From assembly GCF_917627385.1 (NCBI RefSeq), contig NZ_CAKJTL010000054.1, positions 1 to 35,736 of the forward strand: a DNA stretch of 35,736 nt. Direction: 5' to 3'. Below, piece by piece: positions 1 through 7,894 of this stretch. The notes below the pieces were generated by a model. The model was not told where the DNA came from and ran no database searches. It was given only the letters and a program-made list of their open reading frames with translations. Every line of letters begins with the position of its first letter. Position 1 is the stretch's first letter. A program made the translations under genes and the position numbers. Source of the stretch: Protofrankia sp. CiT1. Lineage in GTDB: Bacteria > Actinomycetota > Actinomycetes > Frankiales > Frankiaceae.

Positions 1-381
1 GTCCTCGGCGGCCGGCTTGCCGCGCTCGGGGTGGACTGGCTGCTTCTGCAGGAGAGCAGGGCCCAGGAGGTCCTGCTTCCGCTCCGTTCCGTCCTCTGGC
101 TGCGCGGCCTGACCGCGGTGTCCGCCCAGCCCGGCCACGAAGGCCCGTTGGCCGCGCGGCTGGACCTGTCGTACGCGCTGCGCGGCGTGGTGCGGGATCG
201 TTCGGTCTGTTCGGTCGTGCTGCTGGACGGCACCGCCGTGATGGGCACCATCGACCGGGTCGGCGCGGACTTCGTCGAGGTGGCCGAACACGCCGATGAC
301 GAGTTCCGCCGAGCCCGGTCAGTACGTGCGGTGCGGACGATCCCGCTGCCGTCGGTCAGCTTCGTCCGCCGGACAGCCTGA
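1..381 (+). CDS. Conserved hypothetical protein, C-terminal part (5' end outside window)
   Basis: The frame is open from the first base, so this is the C-terminal ~126 residues of a longer protein whose start lies upstream. The second half (around 'VVLLDGTAVMGTIDRVGADF') has the alternation of a small beta-barrel, reminiscent of an Sm-like strand-turn-strand: a hydrophobic strand, a 'DG' turn, 'G-x-I-x-x-V-G-x-D-F-V'. That is a shape impression, not a family match. It stops just before a short tandem ACAGCCTG repeat (372-392) and converges on the HTH gene at 401-649. Its position beside pilus genes suggests no specific role. I do not recognise a function. Confidence 0.75.
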   Translation, partial: VLGGRLAALGVDWLLLQESRAQEVLLPLRSVLWLRGLTAVSAQPGHEGPLAARLDLSYALRGVVRDRSVCSVVLLDGTAVMGTIDRVGADFVEVAEHADDEFRRARSVRAVRTIPLPSVSFVRRTA

Positions 382-400
382 CAGCCTGACAGCGAACTAC

Positions 401-649
401 CTAGTCGGCATACCGGTCGTCGACGAGCGCATCGCCGCGGCCCAGCGGATTCGCGACCACGAACGCGCGAGTCTGCTCGTATGCCCGTTGGATGTAGGCC
501 TCGAGCTCGGTACGTTCCACCCGCCACTGGCCACGCCCACCGATTTTGATCGCCGGGAGCTCACCCGAGCGCACCAGCGCGTAGGTCTGGCTCGACGAGA
601 TGTTGAGAATCTCCGCCACATCGCTGAGCTGAAGGAAGCGCTCGTTCAT
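401..649 (-). CDS. Small helix-turn-helix (excisionase/MerR-type) DNA-binding protein
   Basis: An 82-residue protein made of one winged helix-turn-helix of the excisionase/BldC-like type. 'LQLSDVAEILNISSSQTYALVRSGELPAIKIGG' gives helix 1, turn and recognition helix (about residues 6-38), followed by the wing 'RGQWRVERTELEAYI'. A short helical tail follows. A GGGAG ribosome binding site lies 8 bases before the ATG. It is divergent from the SAF/CpaB gene, with 290 bp between the two starts, so it could act on that shared region. In actinobacteria this family includes developmental regulators and phage excisionases. Here the chromosomal setting beside pilus genes favours a transcription factor, which is inference. 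Confidence 0.85.
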   Translation of the reverse strand: MNERFLQLSDVAEILNISSSQTYALVRSGELPAIKIGGRGQWRVERTELEAYIQRAYEQTRAFVVANPLGRGDALVDDRYAD

Positions 650-939
650 CGGTCTGTCTCCCTGGCGATGGATGGGTCGTGACTCCTGTGTATCAGAGTC
701 TGAGGGCAGGATCGCCTGTGAATGCCTCTACTTGTGGATAACAGCTGTCATTCGCCTGATTGTGTTGGTAGGTCCAGGGCTGTCGTCGCAGACCACGTAC
801 GCTCGGCGACCAGGGAGCCGCGCATGCCCTGACCGCCTGGTCTGTGCCGCGGCGCCTGCTGCCCGCCAATCGACTGTTCCTGACTGGCCAACGACGCCGC
901 TGTCGCGGGCCCCGGGACATGAGCCACATGGAGGTCCGG

Positions 940-1716
940 GTGACCGACCTCACGCCCGCTGTCACTCTTGCGGAGAAACCCGCGGTGGTGCCGTCGCCGC
1001 CGGGGCGACGGCTGACCCGCCCGCGCTGGCGCGATTCCCGGCTGCTGGTCGGCGTCCTGCTGGTGCTGGTTTCCGTTGTGCTGGGCGCACGCCTGTTCGT
1101 CACCGCCGACAAGACCCGCGCCTGGGTCGTGGCGAAGGGGGATCTTCCAGCGGGGCATGTCATGGTGGCTGCCGATCTGGCCACAACCTCGGCGTATCTG
1201 AGCCCGGACGCCGCGAAGCGCTACTATCCCGGTGAGCGTGCTCCGGAGATGGTCGGGGCGGTGCTCGCCCGTCCGGTTTCAGCTGGGGAGCTGGTCAGCG
1301 GCGCTGACTTCATACGAAGTAATGTCGCATCGACACGATTGGTGTCGGTGGTTGTGAAGGACGGTCGGGCACCTTCCCTCGTTCCGGGTGATCATGTGGA
1401 TCTTTTCGCCTACCAGCGATCGAGCGCCGTGATCCCAAGCGCGGCACCGCAGGCTGGCCAGTCCGCTCAGGCAGCCCAACCGGCGGCGGGAGGCGCCGGT
1501 ACGGAGGTGCTGGTGCTGCATGACGTCGAGTTCATCTCGCGGGAAGCTCTCACCGGTGGTGCTCATTCGTTGACCTTGCGAGTTCCGGTCGATTTTGCGA
1601 TCAACGCTGTGGCGGCATCGCAGGGTGAACGCGTCGACGTCGTCAAGCTCGAGCGCGGCGCCCGCGGTGAGGTTGGCGGAGCGGGCCCGAGCGCTGTTCC
1701 GGGCTACGGACAATGA
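940..1716 (+). CDS. SAF-domain protein, CpaB/RcpC-like Flp pilus assembly factor
   Basis: About 258 residues. A basic cytoplasmic N-terminus is followed by one membrane helix ('LLVGVLLVLVSVVLGARLFV') and then a SAF domain starting 'TRAWVVAKGDLPAGHVMVAADL', the hallmark of CpaB/RcpC and pilus-associated SAF proteins. The linker around 'AAPQAGQSAQAAQPAAGG' is low-complexity. RcpC/CpaB proteins act at the cell envelope in assembly of Flp/Tad pili. I chose GTG at 940 because GGAGG lies 5 bases upstream; in-frame ATGs at 919 and 928 are alternatives without a good ribosome binding site. The stop overlaps the next start by 4 bases (ATGA), so it is translationally coupled to the CpaE-like ATPase. 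Confidence 0.85.
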   Translation: MTDLTPAVTLAEKPAVVPSPPGRRLTRPRWRDSRLLVGVLLVLVSVVLGARLFVTADKTRAWVVAKGDLPAGHVMVAADLATTSAYLSPDAAKRYYPGERAPEMVGAVLARPVSAGELVSGADFIRSNVASTRLVSVVVKDGRAPSLVPGDHVDLFAYQRSSAVIPSAAPQAGQSAQAAQPAAGGAGTEVLVLHDVEFISREALTGGAHSLTLRVPVDFAINAVAASQGERVDVVKLERGARGEVGGAGPSAVPGYGQ

Positions 1717-3026
1717 GCCTGCCGATCCTCACCGCGGTGACCAACTCGGTGGTCGAGTCGGGGCTGGTGACCGCGTTCGGCCGCCGTGACCTCGGGGTGA
1801 CGGTCGTCCGGCGGTGTGTGGACCTGCCCGACCTGCTGGCCGCCGCCACGACGGGCGCCGCGCGGGCCGCGTTGTTGTCGGCGGACCTGCGCCGGTTGGA
1901 CCGGGAGGCGTTGACGCGCCTGGCAGTCGCCGGGGTCGCGGCCATCGGGCTGATCGTGCCAGGCGACGAGGAGGGCGAGCGGAGGCTGCGCCAGCTCGGC
2001 GTCGCGGCGGTGATCGCGACTGACTCAACCGCGGAGGTGGTGGCGGCCGCGGTGGTGGAAGCGGCCCGGGCGCTTTCCGACCGTGGCCAGGCGGCATTGC
2101 CCAGCGGCGCCTACGGCGAGCCGATGGCGAGTTTCGCCGCCGTGGCACCGGTGGTGCCGATGCCCGAGGCCGCGGATCTGCCCGAGCTCGGCGCGGGGCG
2201 AGTGATCGCGGTTTGGGGTCCCACCGGCGCGCCGGGCCGTACCACGGTGGCGTTGTGCCTGGCCGCCGAGCTCGCCGGCATGGGACTGCCCACGCTGCTC
2301 ATCGACGCTGATGTCTACGGTGGATCGATCGGTCAGCTGCTGGGGCTGCTGGAAGAGGCGCCGGGGCTTGCCGCCGCCACTCGGTCGGCGAATCAGGGCA
2401 CTCTGGACGTGCCCCGGCTCGCGGTGCTGTGCCGGGACCTCGGTGGGGGGCTGCGGGTCCTGCCCGGGATCGCCCGTCCGTCGAGGTGGCCGGAGCTTCG
2501 CCCGGCGTCCGTCGAGGTTGTGCTGGCACTGGCGCGAAGGCTGGCAAGTTTTGTCGTGGTCGACTGCGGGTTCTGCCTGGAGATGGACGAGGAACTGTCG
2601 TTCGACACGGCCGCGCCCCGCCGCAACGGGGCGACCCAGGCGGTGCTCGGCTCCGCCGACACCATTCTGGCGGTGGCATCGGCGGAGCCGGTGGGACTGG
2701 TCCGCTTCGTCCGTGGCCTGTCCGATCTGCGGGAGGTCATACCGGGGACGGATCCGTGGATCGTGGTGAACCGGCTGCGCGGCGCGGCCGTGGGGGGAGA
2801 CGCCCGGCGGGAGGTGTCCCGCGCGATGGTGCGCCATGTCGGCTCGGAGCCTGTCGCTCTGGTGCCGCTGGACATGGCTGGGATGGACGCCGCGCAGGCC
2901 GCCGGCCAGCTGCTGCGTGATGTCGCTCCACAGTCCCCGGCCAGGCTCGCGATCGGCGAGCTCGCCGCGAGGGTGGCGGGCCGCCCGGTGCGCGGGCGCC
3001 GCCGGCGCTCCACGGCCCGTCACTGA
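1713..3026 (+). CDS. CpaE/TadZ-like MinD-family ATPase of Flp pilus system
   Basis: A 437-residue protein with an N-terminal receiver-like alpha/beta domain (1-125), as in CpaE/TadZ, and a ParA/MinD-type P-loop domain from about 163. TadZ proteins mark the cell pole or site where Tad pili are built. The P-loop reads 'GPTGAPGRTT' (169-178): Arg replaces the invariant Walker A Lys, and the deviant-Walker signature Lys of 'KGG' is missing. The downstream 'LLIDADVYGGS' (195-205) is kept. Loss of the P-loop lysine suggests altered or absent ATP hydrolysis, as known for some TadZ proteins (inference). It overlaps the SAF gene by ATGA. The C-terminus is basic. Confidence 0.88.
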   Translation: MSLPILTAVTNSVVESGLVTAFGRRDLGVTVVRRCVDLPDLLAAATTGAARAALLSADLRRLDREALTRLAVAGVAAIGLIVPGDEEGERRLRQLGVAAVIATDSTAEVVAAAVVEAARALSDRGQAALPSGAYGEPMASFAAVAPVVPMPEAADLPELGAGRVIAVWGPTGAPGRTTVALCLAAELAGMGLPTLLIDADVYGGSIGQLLGLLEEAPGLAAATRSANQGTLDVPRLAVLCRDLGGGLRVLPGIARPSRWPELRPASVEVVLALARRLASFVVVDCGFCLEMDEELSFDTAAPRRNGATQAVLGSADTILAVASAEPVGLVRFVRGLSDLREVIPGTDPWIVVNRLRGAAVGGDARREVSRAMVRHVGSEPVALVPLDMAGMDAAQAAGQLLRDVAPQSPARLAIGELAARVAGRPVRGRRRRSTARH

Positions 3027-3592
3027 GTGGTCGGCGCTGGACGTTCATCCAGGGGCTGCCGGCGCCAGCCGGCGCCTCGCGTCGCTGTCGTCAGCCCAGG
3101 TAGGGCACTGCTACCGGGGCCTTCTCCGCCTCGCGATGCACGCACCCCAGCCCCGCTCTTTGATCCATACCCCTATTGCCGGGCGCTCTGAGCCCGCCGA
3201 CACAACGCGTCACCAACGACGGTGAGCAGCCCGAGCCGCGAATGTCATTTTTTGCCGTGAATGTCCTTTTAATCCTCGCGTCGCGCGGTTACTGACCGCG
3301 CTTCCGGGGCAGTCTGTCTGGGTGACTGATCGTACCGAAAGACGAGCGCTCGGCAGCTGGTTTGTGCCTTGGGTCGGCGTGTCGGCGTCATCGTGGGCGT
3401 TTTGGGCGGACAAATAGACCGATCATTGCCGGGAGGCAACAATTGTGGCAAGGGGGTCACGTTTTGCATATTTAAGAGGCGAGTAACAATCTTTCATAAC
3501 ATTAAGTTAGGGTGAGCACCTGCGTCACCGCAGTAGGCGGGAGCAGAAAATGATCACCAAGTGCTCTATCAAGGCGGCGGGGGGTGTATCGG
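3027..3592. other. Long intergenic region before the bldD-like gene
   Basis: No convincing gene. GC-rich near the cpaE stop, with a GCCGGCGCC-rich inverted repeat around 3058-3078 that could terminate transcription. It then becomes markedly more AT-rich from 3240 to 3510, as expected for a promoter region. A palindrome at 3511-3529 is listed separately. I could not fix a single -35/-10 pair with confidence. Confidence 0.5.
3511..3529. promoter_or_regulatory. Palindrome GGTGA-N9-TCACC, candidate BldD-type operator
   Basis: Perfect 5-bp arms separated by 9 bases, 64 bp before the GTG of the bldD-like gene. The right half (CTGCGTCA) fits the published BldD half-site pattern C-W-G-N-G-T-N-A; the left half fits poorly. 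BldD in Streptomyces binds its own promoter, so an autoregulatory operator is the natural guess. Confidence 0.45.
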
Positions 3593-4087
3593 GTGAGCCG
3601 GGAGTACGCCAAGGCGGTGGGAACCCGTCTTCGGGCCATACGGATCCAGCAGGGAATGTCGTTGCAGGGGGTGGAACAGAAGTCACGCGGGCGGTGGAAG
3701 ACCGCCGCGGTCGGCTCGTACGAGCGGGGCGATCGGATGATCAGCGTCCATCAGCTGTCCGAACTGGCGGCGTTCTACGGTGTTCCGGTGTCGGCGCTTT
3801 TGCCGGACGAGGAGGCGTTGCCGCCGCGCGAGCACCGGCCCCGTACGGTTCTTAATCTGAAGAAGCTCACGGAGGCGCCACCGGACTCGTCCGGGCTCGT
3901 ACGGCGTTGGGTCGCACAGATTCAGCGCCAGCGCGACGACTATGCCGGGCAGGTCCTGTCCATCCGGGATGGCGATTTGAGGGCGTTGGCGCTGCTGCAC
4001 GACACCACACCGCAGGAGTTCGCCGAACGGCTGCGGGCGTGGGGCGTGCTTGAGACCAGTTTCGGTGAGGAGGAGGCCGCCGAGTAG
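3593..4087 (+). CDS. BldD-family transcriptional regulator with c-di-GMP signature
   Basis: 164 residues from the chosen GTG. The N-terminal XRE-type HTH (about 5-70) is very close to BldD: 'REYAKAVGTRLRAIR', 'GVEQKSRGRWK', 'GSYERGDR'. The C-terminal domain keeps the cyclic-di-GMP signature RxD-x8-RxxD: R114-D-D116 and R125-D-G-D128, with the same residue numbers as Streptomyces BldD (R114-G-D / R125-Q-D-D). BldD dimerises on tetrameric c-di-GMP to repress sporulation genes, so this paralogue probably links c-di-GMP to transcription. I chose GTG 3593 because BldD proteins start M-S-S-E-Y-A-K; GTG 3584 is the alternative. It is monocistronic, between pilus genes and a lipase gene. Confidence 0.9.
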   Translation: MSREYAKAVGTRLRAIRIQQGMSLQGVEQKSRGRWKTAAVGSYERGDRMISVHQLSELAAFYGVPVSALLPDEEALPPREHRPRTVLNLKKLTEAPPDSSGLVRRWVAQIQRQRDDYAGQVLSIRDGDLRALALLHDTTPQEFAERLRAWGVLETSFGEEEAAE

Positions 4088-4195
4088 GGCTGTTGCCGAG
4101 CCGGGCGCGTTGACGTCATTGTTGTCAGCCATGCGCGGTGGTCGGCGGCGGGATAGCGCGCAGCCGAGATCGCGACGTACTACGGGAGGTGGCTG

Positions 4196-5173
4196 ATGGC
4201 TGACAGACGGGCGCCCCGTCGTGGCCTGGTCCTGGGTGCTGGGGGTGTGCTCGGATCGGCATGGATGATCGGTGCGCTCAGCGCATATGAGGACGCGACC
4301 GGAACCGATGTCCGCACCATGGACATGGTCGTCGGGACATCGGCCGGAGCGGTGCTCGCCGCTCTGATCGGGACCGGCACCGGGGTCGGGACAATGGTCA
4401 ACTCCGAGTACGGGCGGCCGCTGTTCGGGGATCCGGTCCTGGACTACACCCGGCTCGGCTCGGCACTGCCGCCGAGGCCGCGCATGCGGATCGGCTCCCG
4501 TCGGCTGTTGGCCGTCTCGGCACGCCACCCGCGCAGTGTCACTCCATTGGTAGCCCTGGCCTCCCTGCTCCCGCAGGGGCGCGGGACACTCGCCGCGCTT
4601 GGCGAGCTCGTGTCCACGGCGGGTAGTACCACCGCGACCTGGCCATCCTCGGCGAAACCGTGGATCGTCGCCATGGACTACGACACCGGGACCCGGGTCG
4701 TGTTCGGCTCGCCGGGAGCGCCCCGGGCCTCGCTCGCCGAGGCTGTGATGGCTTCCTGCGCGATTCCGTCCTGGTACGCGCCGGTCATGATTGACAGCCG
4801 GCCCTACATCGATGGCGGGACGAGATCGCCGGCATCGGTGGACGTACTCGCCGGCCTGGGGCTTGACGAGGTGCTGGTGTTTGCTCCTGCCTGCTCCCTG
4901 GTCCTGGACCAGCCTCGGGGCGCGCTGGCCCGGGTCGAACGCCAGCTCCGGCGGTTGGCGACCCGGGTGGTGGTGCGCGAGGCCGAGCTGCTGCGGTCCG
5001 CGGGAACGAAGGTCACGCTCATCTGCCCAGGACCGCAGGACCTGGCGGTCATCGGCGCCAACGTCATGGACCTCAGCCGGCGGCGTGAGGTTTTCGAGAC
5101 CTCGCTACGGACCAGCGCGGCGGCGCTGGCGCTGCCCGACGCCGCGGGCGGGCCGCTCGCGGCTGCCGGCTGA
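4196..5173 (+). CDS. Patatin-like phospholipase/acylhydrolase
   Basis: A 325-residue patatin-fold serine hydrolase. The oxyanion loop is 'GAGGVLGSAW' (14-23), the nucleophile elbow G-T-S-A-G (47-51, Ser49), and the catalytic dyad Asp lies in D-G-G (206-208, 'YIDGGTRSPASV'). Patatins cleave acyl esters of membrane lipids. No signal peptide or membrane helix is seen, so it is likely cytoplasmic or peripheral. GGGAGG lies 7 bases upstream of the ATG, supporting the start. The C-terminus ends in an Ala/Gly-rich tail. It stands alone, followed by a GC-rich repetitive spacer. The substrate is unknown. Confidence 0.9.
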   Translation: MADRRAPRRGLVLGAGGVLGSAWMIGALSAYEDATGTDVRTMDMVVGTSAGAVLAALIGTGTGVGTMVNSEYGRPLFGDPVLDYTRLGSALPPRPRMRIGSRRLLAVSARHPRSVTPLVALASLLPQGRGTLAALGELVSTAGSTTATWPSSAKPWIVAMDYDTGTRVVFGSPGAPRASLAEAVMASCAIPSWYAPVMIDSRPYIDGGTRSPASVDVLAGLGLDEVLVFAPACSLVLDQPRGALARVERQLRRLATRVVVREAELLRSAGTKVTLICPGPQDLAVIGANVMDLSRRREVFETSLRTSAAALALPDAAGGPLAAAG

Positions 5174-5177
5174 GCCT

Positions 5178-5201
5178 GCTGGTTCAACCGCTGGTTCAAC
5201 C
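5178..5201. repeat. 12-bp tandem duplication GCTGGTTCAACC x2
   Basis: Two exact adjacent copies just after the patatin stop, followed by a run of CCGGG/GGCCG units to about 5275. Probably replication slippage in a spacer. Confidence 0.7.
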
Positions 5202-5304
5202 GGCGGGCGAGGGGATCAGCCGCCGGGCCGGGCCGGGCCGAGCCAGGCCGGTCCGCCTTCCTGCCGCCGGCCGGGCGCCGGATAGCGCACGGCACACTGG
5301 CGTC

Positions 5305-5787
5305 GTGCGCGTTTATCTACCGTCAACCCTGTCGGCCGCGCGGGGCGTCCTCGTGGACCGCCTGGTTCCCGCCGGGCTCGGTTTTGCCGTCACCGGGGCC
5401 GTTCGGGAGTGGTATGCCGGGTCGGATACGGACGAGATGGAGTACGCCTTGCTTCTCGAGGCCGCCAGGGGCAGTCTCAGGCTGCTCGATGACGACCCGA
5501 CGGCACCCCGGCGCCGGGTTGTGTTTGCCGTGGATGTCGACGATCATCAGGTGCGCATCCGTGATGATCTCGATCGGGGGGTGGTCGAAGTCGCGGTACC
5601 TGTGCCGATAGCCGCGGTTCGGGCCGTTCATGTGGATGATGCTGATGCGCAGGCTGTCGTTGCCGTGGCCGCCGCGGCCGTGGTCGAGGCCGACCTCGGT
5701 GGCGAGGACGCGGCTTTCCTGGTGGACGAGGCTGATGGGTATGAACTGCTCTGGTATGCCACGCAGGAGCTGGCGGATCTTCTGTAG
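5305..5787 (+). CDS. DUF6912-type conserved actinobacterial protein
   Basis: 160 residues. Features I associate with the actinobacterial DUF6912 family are an N-terminal 'MRVYLPSTL', 'AVTGAVREWYAG', a central 'PRRRVVFAVDVDD', 'AVRAVHVDDADA' and a C-terminal 'ADGYELLWYATQELADLL'. Function is unknown. It is acidic, with no membrane helix and no catalytic motif that I can name. The GTG start gives the expected N-terminus for the family. It precedes pruA by about 100 bp and may share its transcript. Confidence 0.8.
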   Translation: MRVYLPSTLSAARGVLVDRLVPAGLGFAVTGAVREWYAGSDTDEMEYALLLEAARGSLRLLDDDPTAPRRRVVFAVDVDDHQVRIRDDLDRGVVEVAVPVPIAAVRAVHVDDADAQAVVAVAAAAVVEADLGGEDAAFLVDEADGYELLWYATQELADLL

Positions 5788-5886
5788 GCGTTCGTGGACG
5801 GATCGTGTTCAGGTGTTCGGTCGCATGGATCCGGTCGCGTGGATCCGGGCGGGCTGGTTCTCCCGTATGGGCAAGGGGTGACACAG

Positions 5887-7533
5887 GTGGACGCTGTCAC
5901 GATCGTCCCGGAGCCGGTGAATGAGCCGGTCCGCGACTACCCCGCGGGAAGCGCGGAGCATGCCAGCCTGCGGGCTGAGCTTGCGCGGATGGCGGGTGAA
6001 CGCGTCGAGCTCCCGTTGGTGATCGCGGGCGAATCCCGGCCGGGTACCGGAGAGCCATTCGAGGTGGTGGCCCCGCACAGGCATGCGCTGGTGCTGGGGA
6101 TGGGCCGGGCGGCGGCGCCGCGGGACGTCGCGGAGGCCGTCGACGCGGCGCTGGCGGCCGGGCCGGCCTGGCGGGCGTTCAGCCAGGACGACCGCGTGGC
6201 TGTGTTCCTGCGCGCCGCCGAGCTGCTCGCGGGGCGGTGGCGGGACATCCTCAACGCCGCGACCATGTTGGGGCAGAGCAAGAGCTGTTACCAGGCGGAG
6301 ATCGACGCGGCCTGCGAACTGATCGACTTTTGGCGTTTCAACGCCGCGTTCGCCCGTGAGATCGTCGCCCGGCAACCGGTCTCGGCTCCGGGGACGTGGA
6401 ACCGTATGGACTACCGGCCGCTGGAGGGCTTCGTCCTCGCGGTAACCCCGTTCAACTTCACCTCGGTCGCGGCGAACCTGCCGACCGCTCCAGCGATCAT
6501 GGGTAACACCGTGGTCTGGAAGCCCGCCCCGGCCCAGCAGCTCGCTGCCCACCACACCATGTCGTTGCTGGCGGCCGCGGGTCTTCCCCCGGGCGTGATC
6601 AATATGGTCACCGGGGATGGCGCGGCTGTCTCCGCCGTCGCGTTGCGCCACCGCGCTCTCGCTGGCGTGCACTTCACCGGGTCAACCGCCACCTTCCGCG
6701 CGATGTGGCGGACGGTCGCGGACGGGATCGAGGGGTACCGCGACTACCCGCGGCTGGTCGGTGAGACCGGCGGCAAGGACTTCGTGGTGGCCCATGCCAG
6801 CGCCGACCCGGATGCCGTGGCGGTTGCCCTCGTCCGCGGCGCGTTCGAATACCAGGGGCAGAAGTGCTCGGCGGCCTCCCGCGCCTATCTCCCCGCCTCG
6901 ATGTGGCGGGCCGGCCTGCGGGACCGGCTGGTGGCCGAGACCGCGGCGTTGACCTACGGTGACGTGTCGGACCTGGGCCTGTTCGGCGGCGCGGTGATCG
7001 ATCGACGGGCGTTCGGCCGGTTGGCGGCTCTGCTCGCGCGGCTGCGCGCGGATCCGGCCGTGTCGGTTCTCGTCGGTGGCGGTACCGACGACCGGGTCGG
7101 GTACTTTGTGGAACCGACCGTCGTGGTATGCGCCGACCCCACACACGAGGTCTTCACGTCGGAGTACTTCGGGCCGGTCCTTGCCGTGCATGTGTATGAT
7201 GATCGTCCGCAGACCGGTACGGATGCGTTTTCTTCGATCTTGGCCGATGTCGCCGATGTCGCCCCTTACGCGTTGACCGGTGCCGTATTCGGTCGCGACC
7301 GGGCCGCACTCGCCACGGCTGCCCAGACATTGCGTTACAGCGCGGGAAACCTCTATCTCAACGACAAACCGACGGGTGCGGTGGTCGGTCAGCAGCCGTT
7401 TGGCGGATCGCGTGCCAGCGGTACCAATGACAAGGCGGGTTCCGCGCTGAACCTGCTGCGGTGGGTTTCGCCGCGGACACTCAAGGAGACCTTCGACCCG
7501 CCGCGGACAGTGTTCTATCCACATATGGCTTGA
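5887..7533 (+). CDS. pruA: L-glutamate gamma-semialdehyde (1-pyrroline-5-carboxylate) dehydrogenase
   Basis: Oxidises glutamate-5-semialdehyde (in equilibrium with P5C) to glutamate with NAD, the second step of proline catabolism. 548 residues from the chosen GTG, the usual size for the monofunctional ALDH4A1-like form. ALDH landmarks: 'TPFNFTSVAANLP' and 'GNTVVWKPAP' (nucleotide-binding region), 'GVHFTGSTATF', the general-base Glu in 'GETGGKDF' (E293) and the catalytic Cys in 'GQKCSAASR' (C327), then 'QPFGGSRASGTNDKAG' near the end. I chose GTG 5887 because AAGGGG lies about 9 bases upstream; GTG 5878 is possible. Proline dehydrogenase, often adjacent, is not in this window. Confidence 0.95.
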   Translation: MDAVTIVPEPVNEPVRDYPAGSAEHASLRAELARMAGERVELPLVIAGESRPGTGEPFEVVAPHRHALVLGMGRAAAPRDVAEAVDAALAAGPAWRAFSQDDRVAVFLRAAELLAGRWRDILNAATMLGQSKSCYQAEIDAACELIDFWRFNAAFAREIVARQPVSAPGTWNRMDYRPLEGFVLAVTPFNFTSVAANLPTAPAIMGNTVVWKPAPAQQLAAHHTMSLLAAAGLPPGVINMVTGDGAAVSAVALRHRALAGVHFTGSTATFRAMWRTVADGIEGYRDYPRLVGETGGKDFVVAHASADPDAVAVALVRGAFEYQGQKCSAASRAYLPASMWRAGLRDRLVAETAALTYGDVSDLGLFGGAVIDRRAFGRLAALLARLRADPAVSVLVGGGTDDRVGYFVEPTVVVCADPTHEVFTSEYFGPVLAVHVYDDRPQTGTDAFSSILADVADVAPYALTGAVFGRDRAALATAAQTLRYSAGNLYLNDKPTGAVVGQQPFGGSRASGTNDKAGSALNLLRWVSPRTLKETFDPPRTVFYPHMA

Positions 7534-7894
7534 AGATTCGTGATGTGTGCGGCCGCGGCTCGCGGGCGATATCACGAGGAGAGCCGTGCCGGCGGCGGAC
7601 ACCTGGACCACATCCGTTGCCGGCTGGTTGTCCGGTAGGAACTGGACGTCTGAAACATGGCTGTGCAATCGTTGGCCACCAGGTGCGGCAAGCACGATGT
7701 CCTACCTTTCCCGTCAGCCGTGCGGCGGTCGACGGGACCTGTCCGGCCAAAGAGCGATCGATGATCGAATATGCCGGCTGGATCTCACGGCGAGATACTC
7801 CGTTGCCGGGTGTTACGATCGCTTTCGTCCTTCGCGATACTTTGTGAAGGATTGCGGGTGTGCCCGGCGCACCCGGGAAGGAGACTGATCGCTC
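7534..7894. other. Intergenic region, no gene seen
   Basis: 361 bp without a credible coding frame. A weak TTACGA-17-GATACT pair near 7812-7840 could be the promoter of the following gene. A clear GGGAAGGAGA ribosome binding site sits at its right end. Confidence 0.4.
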
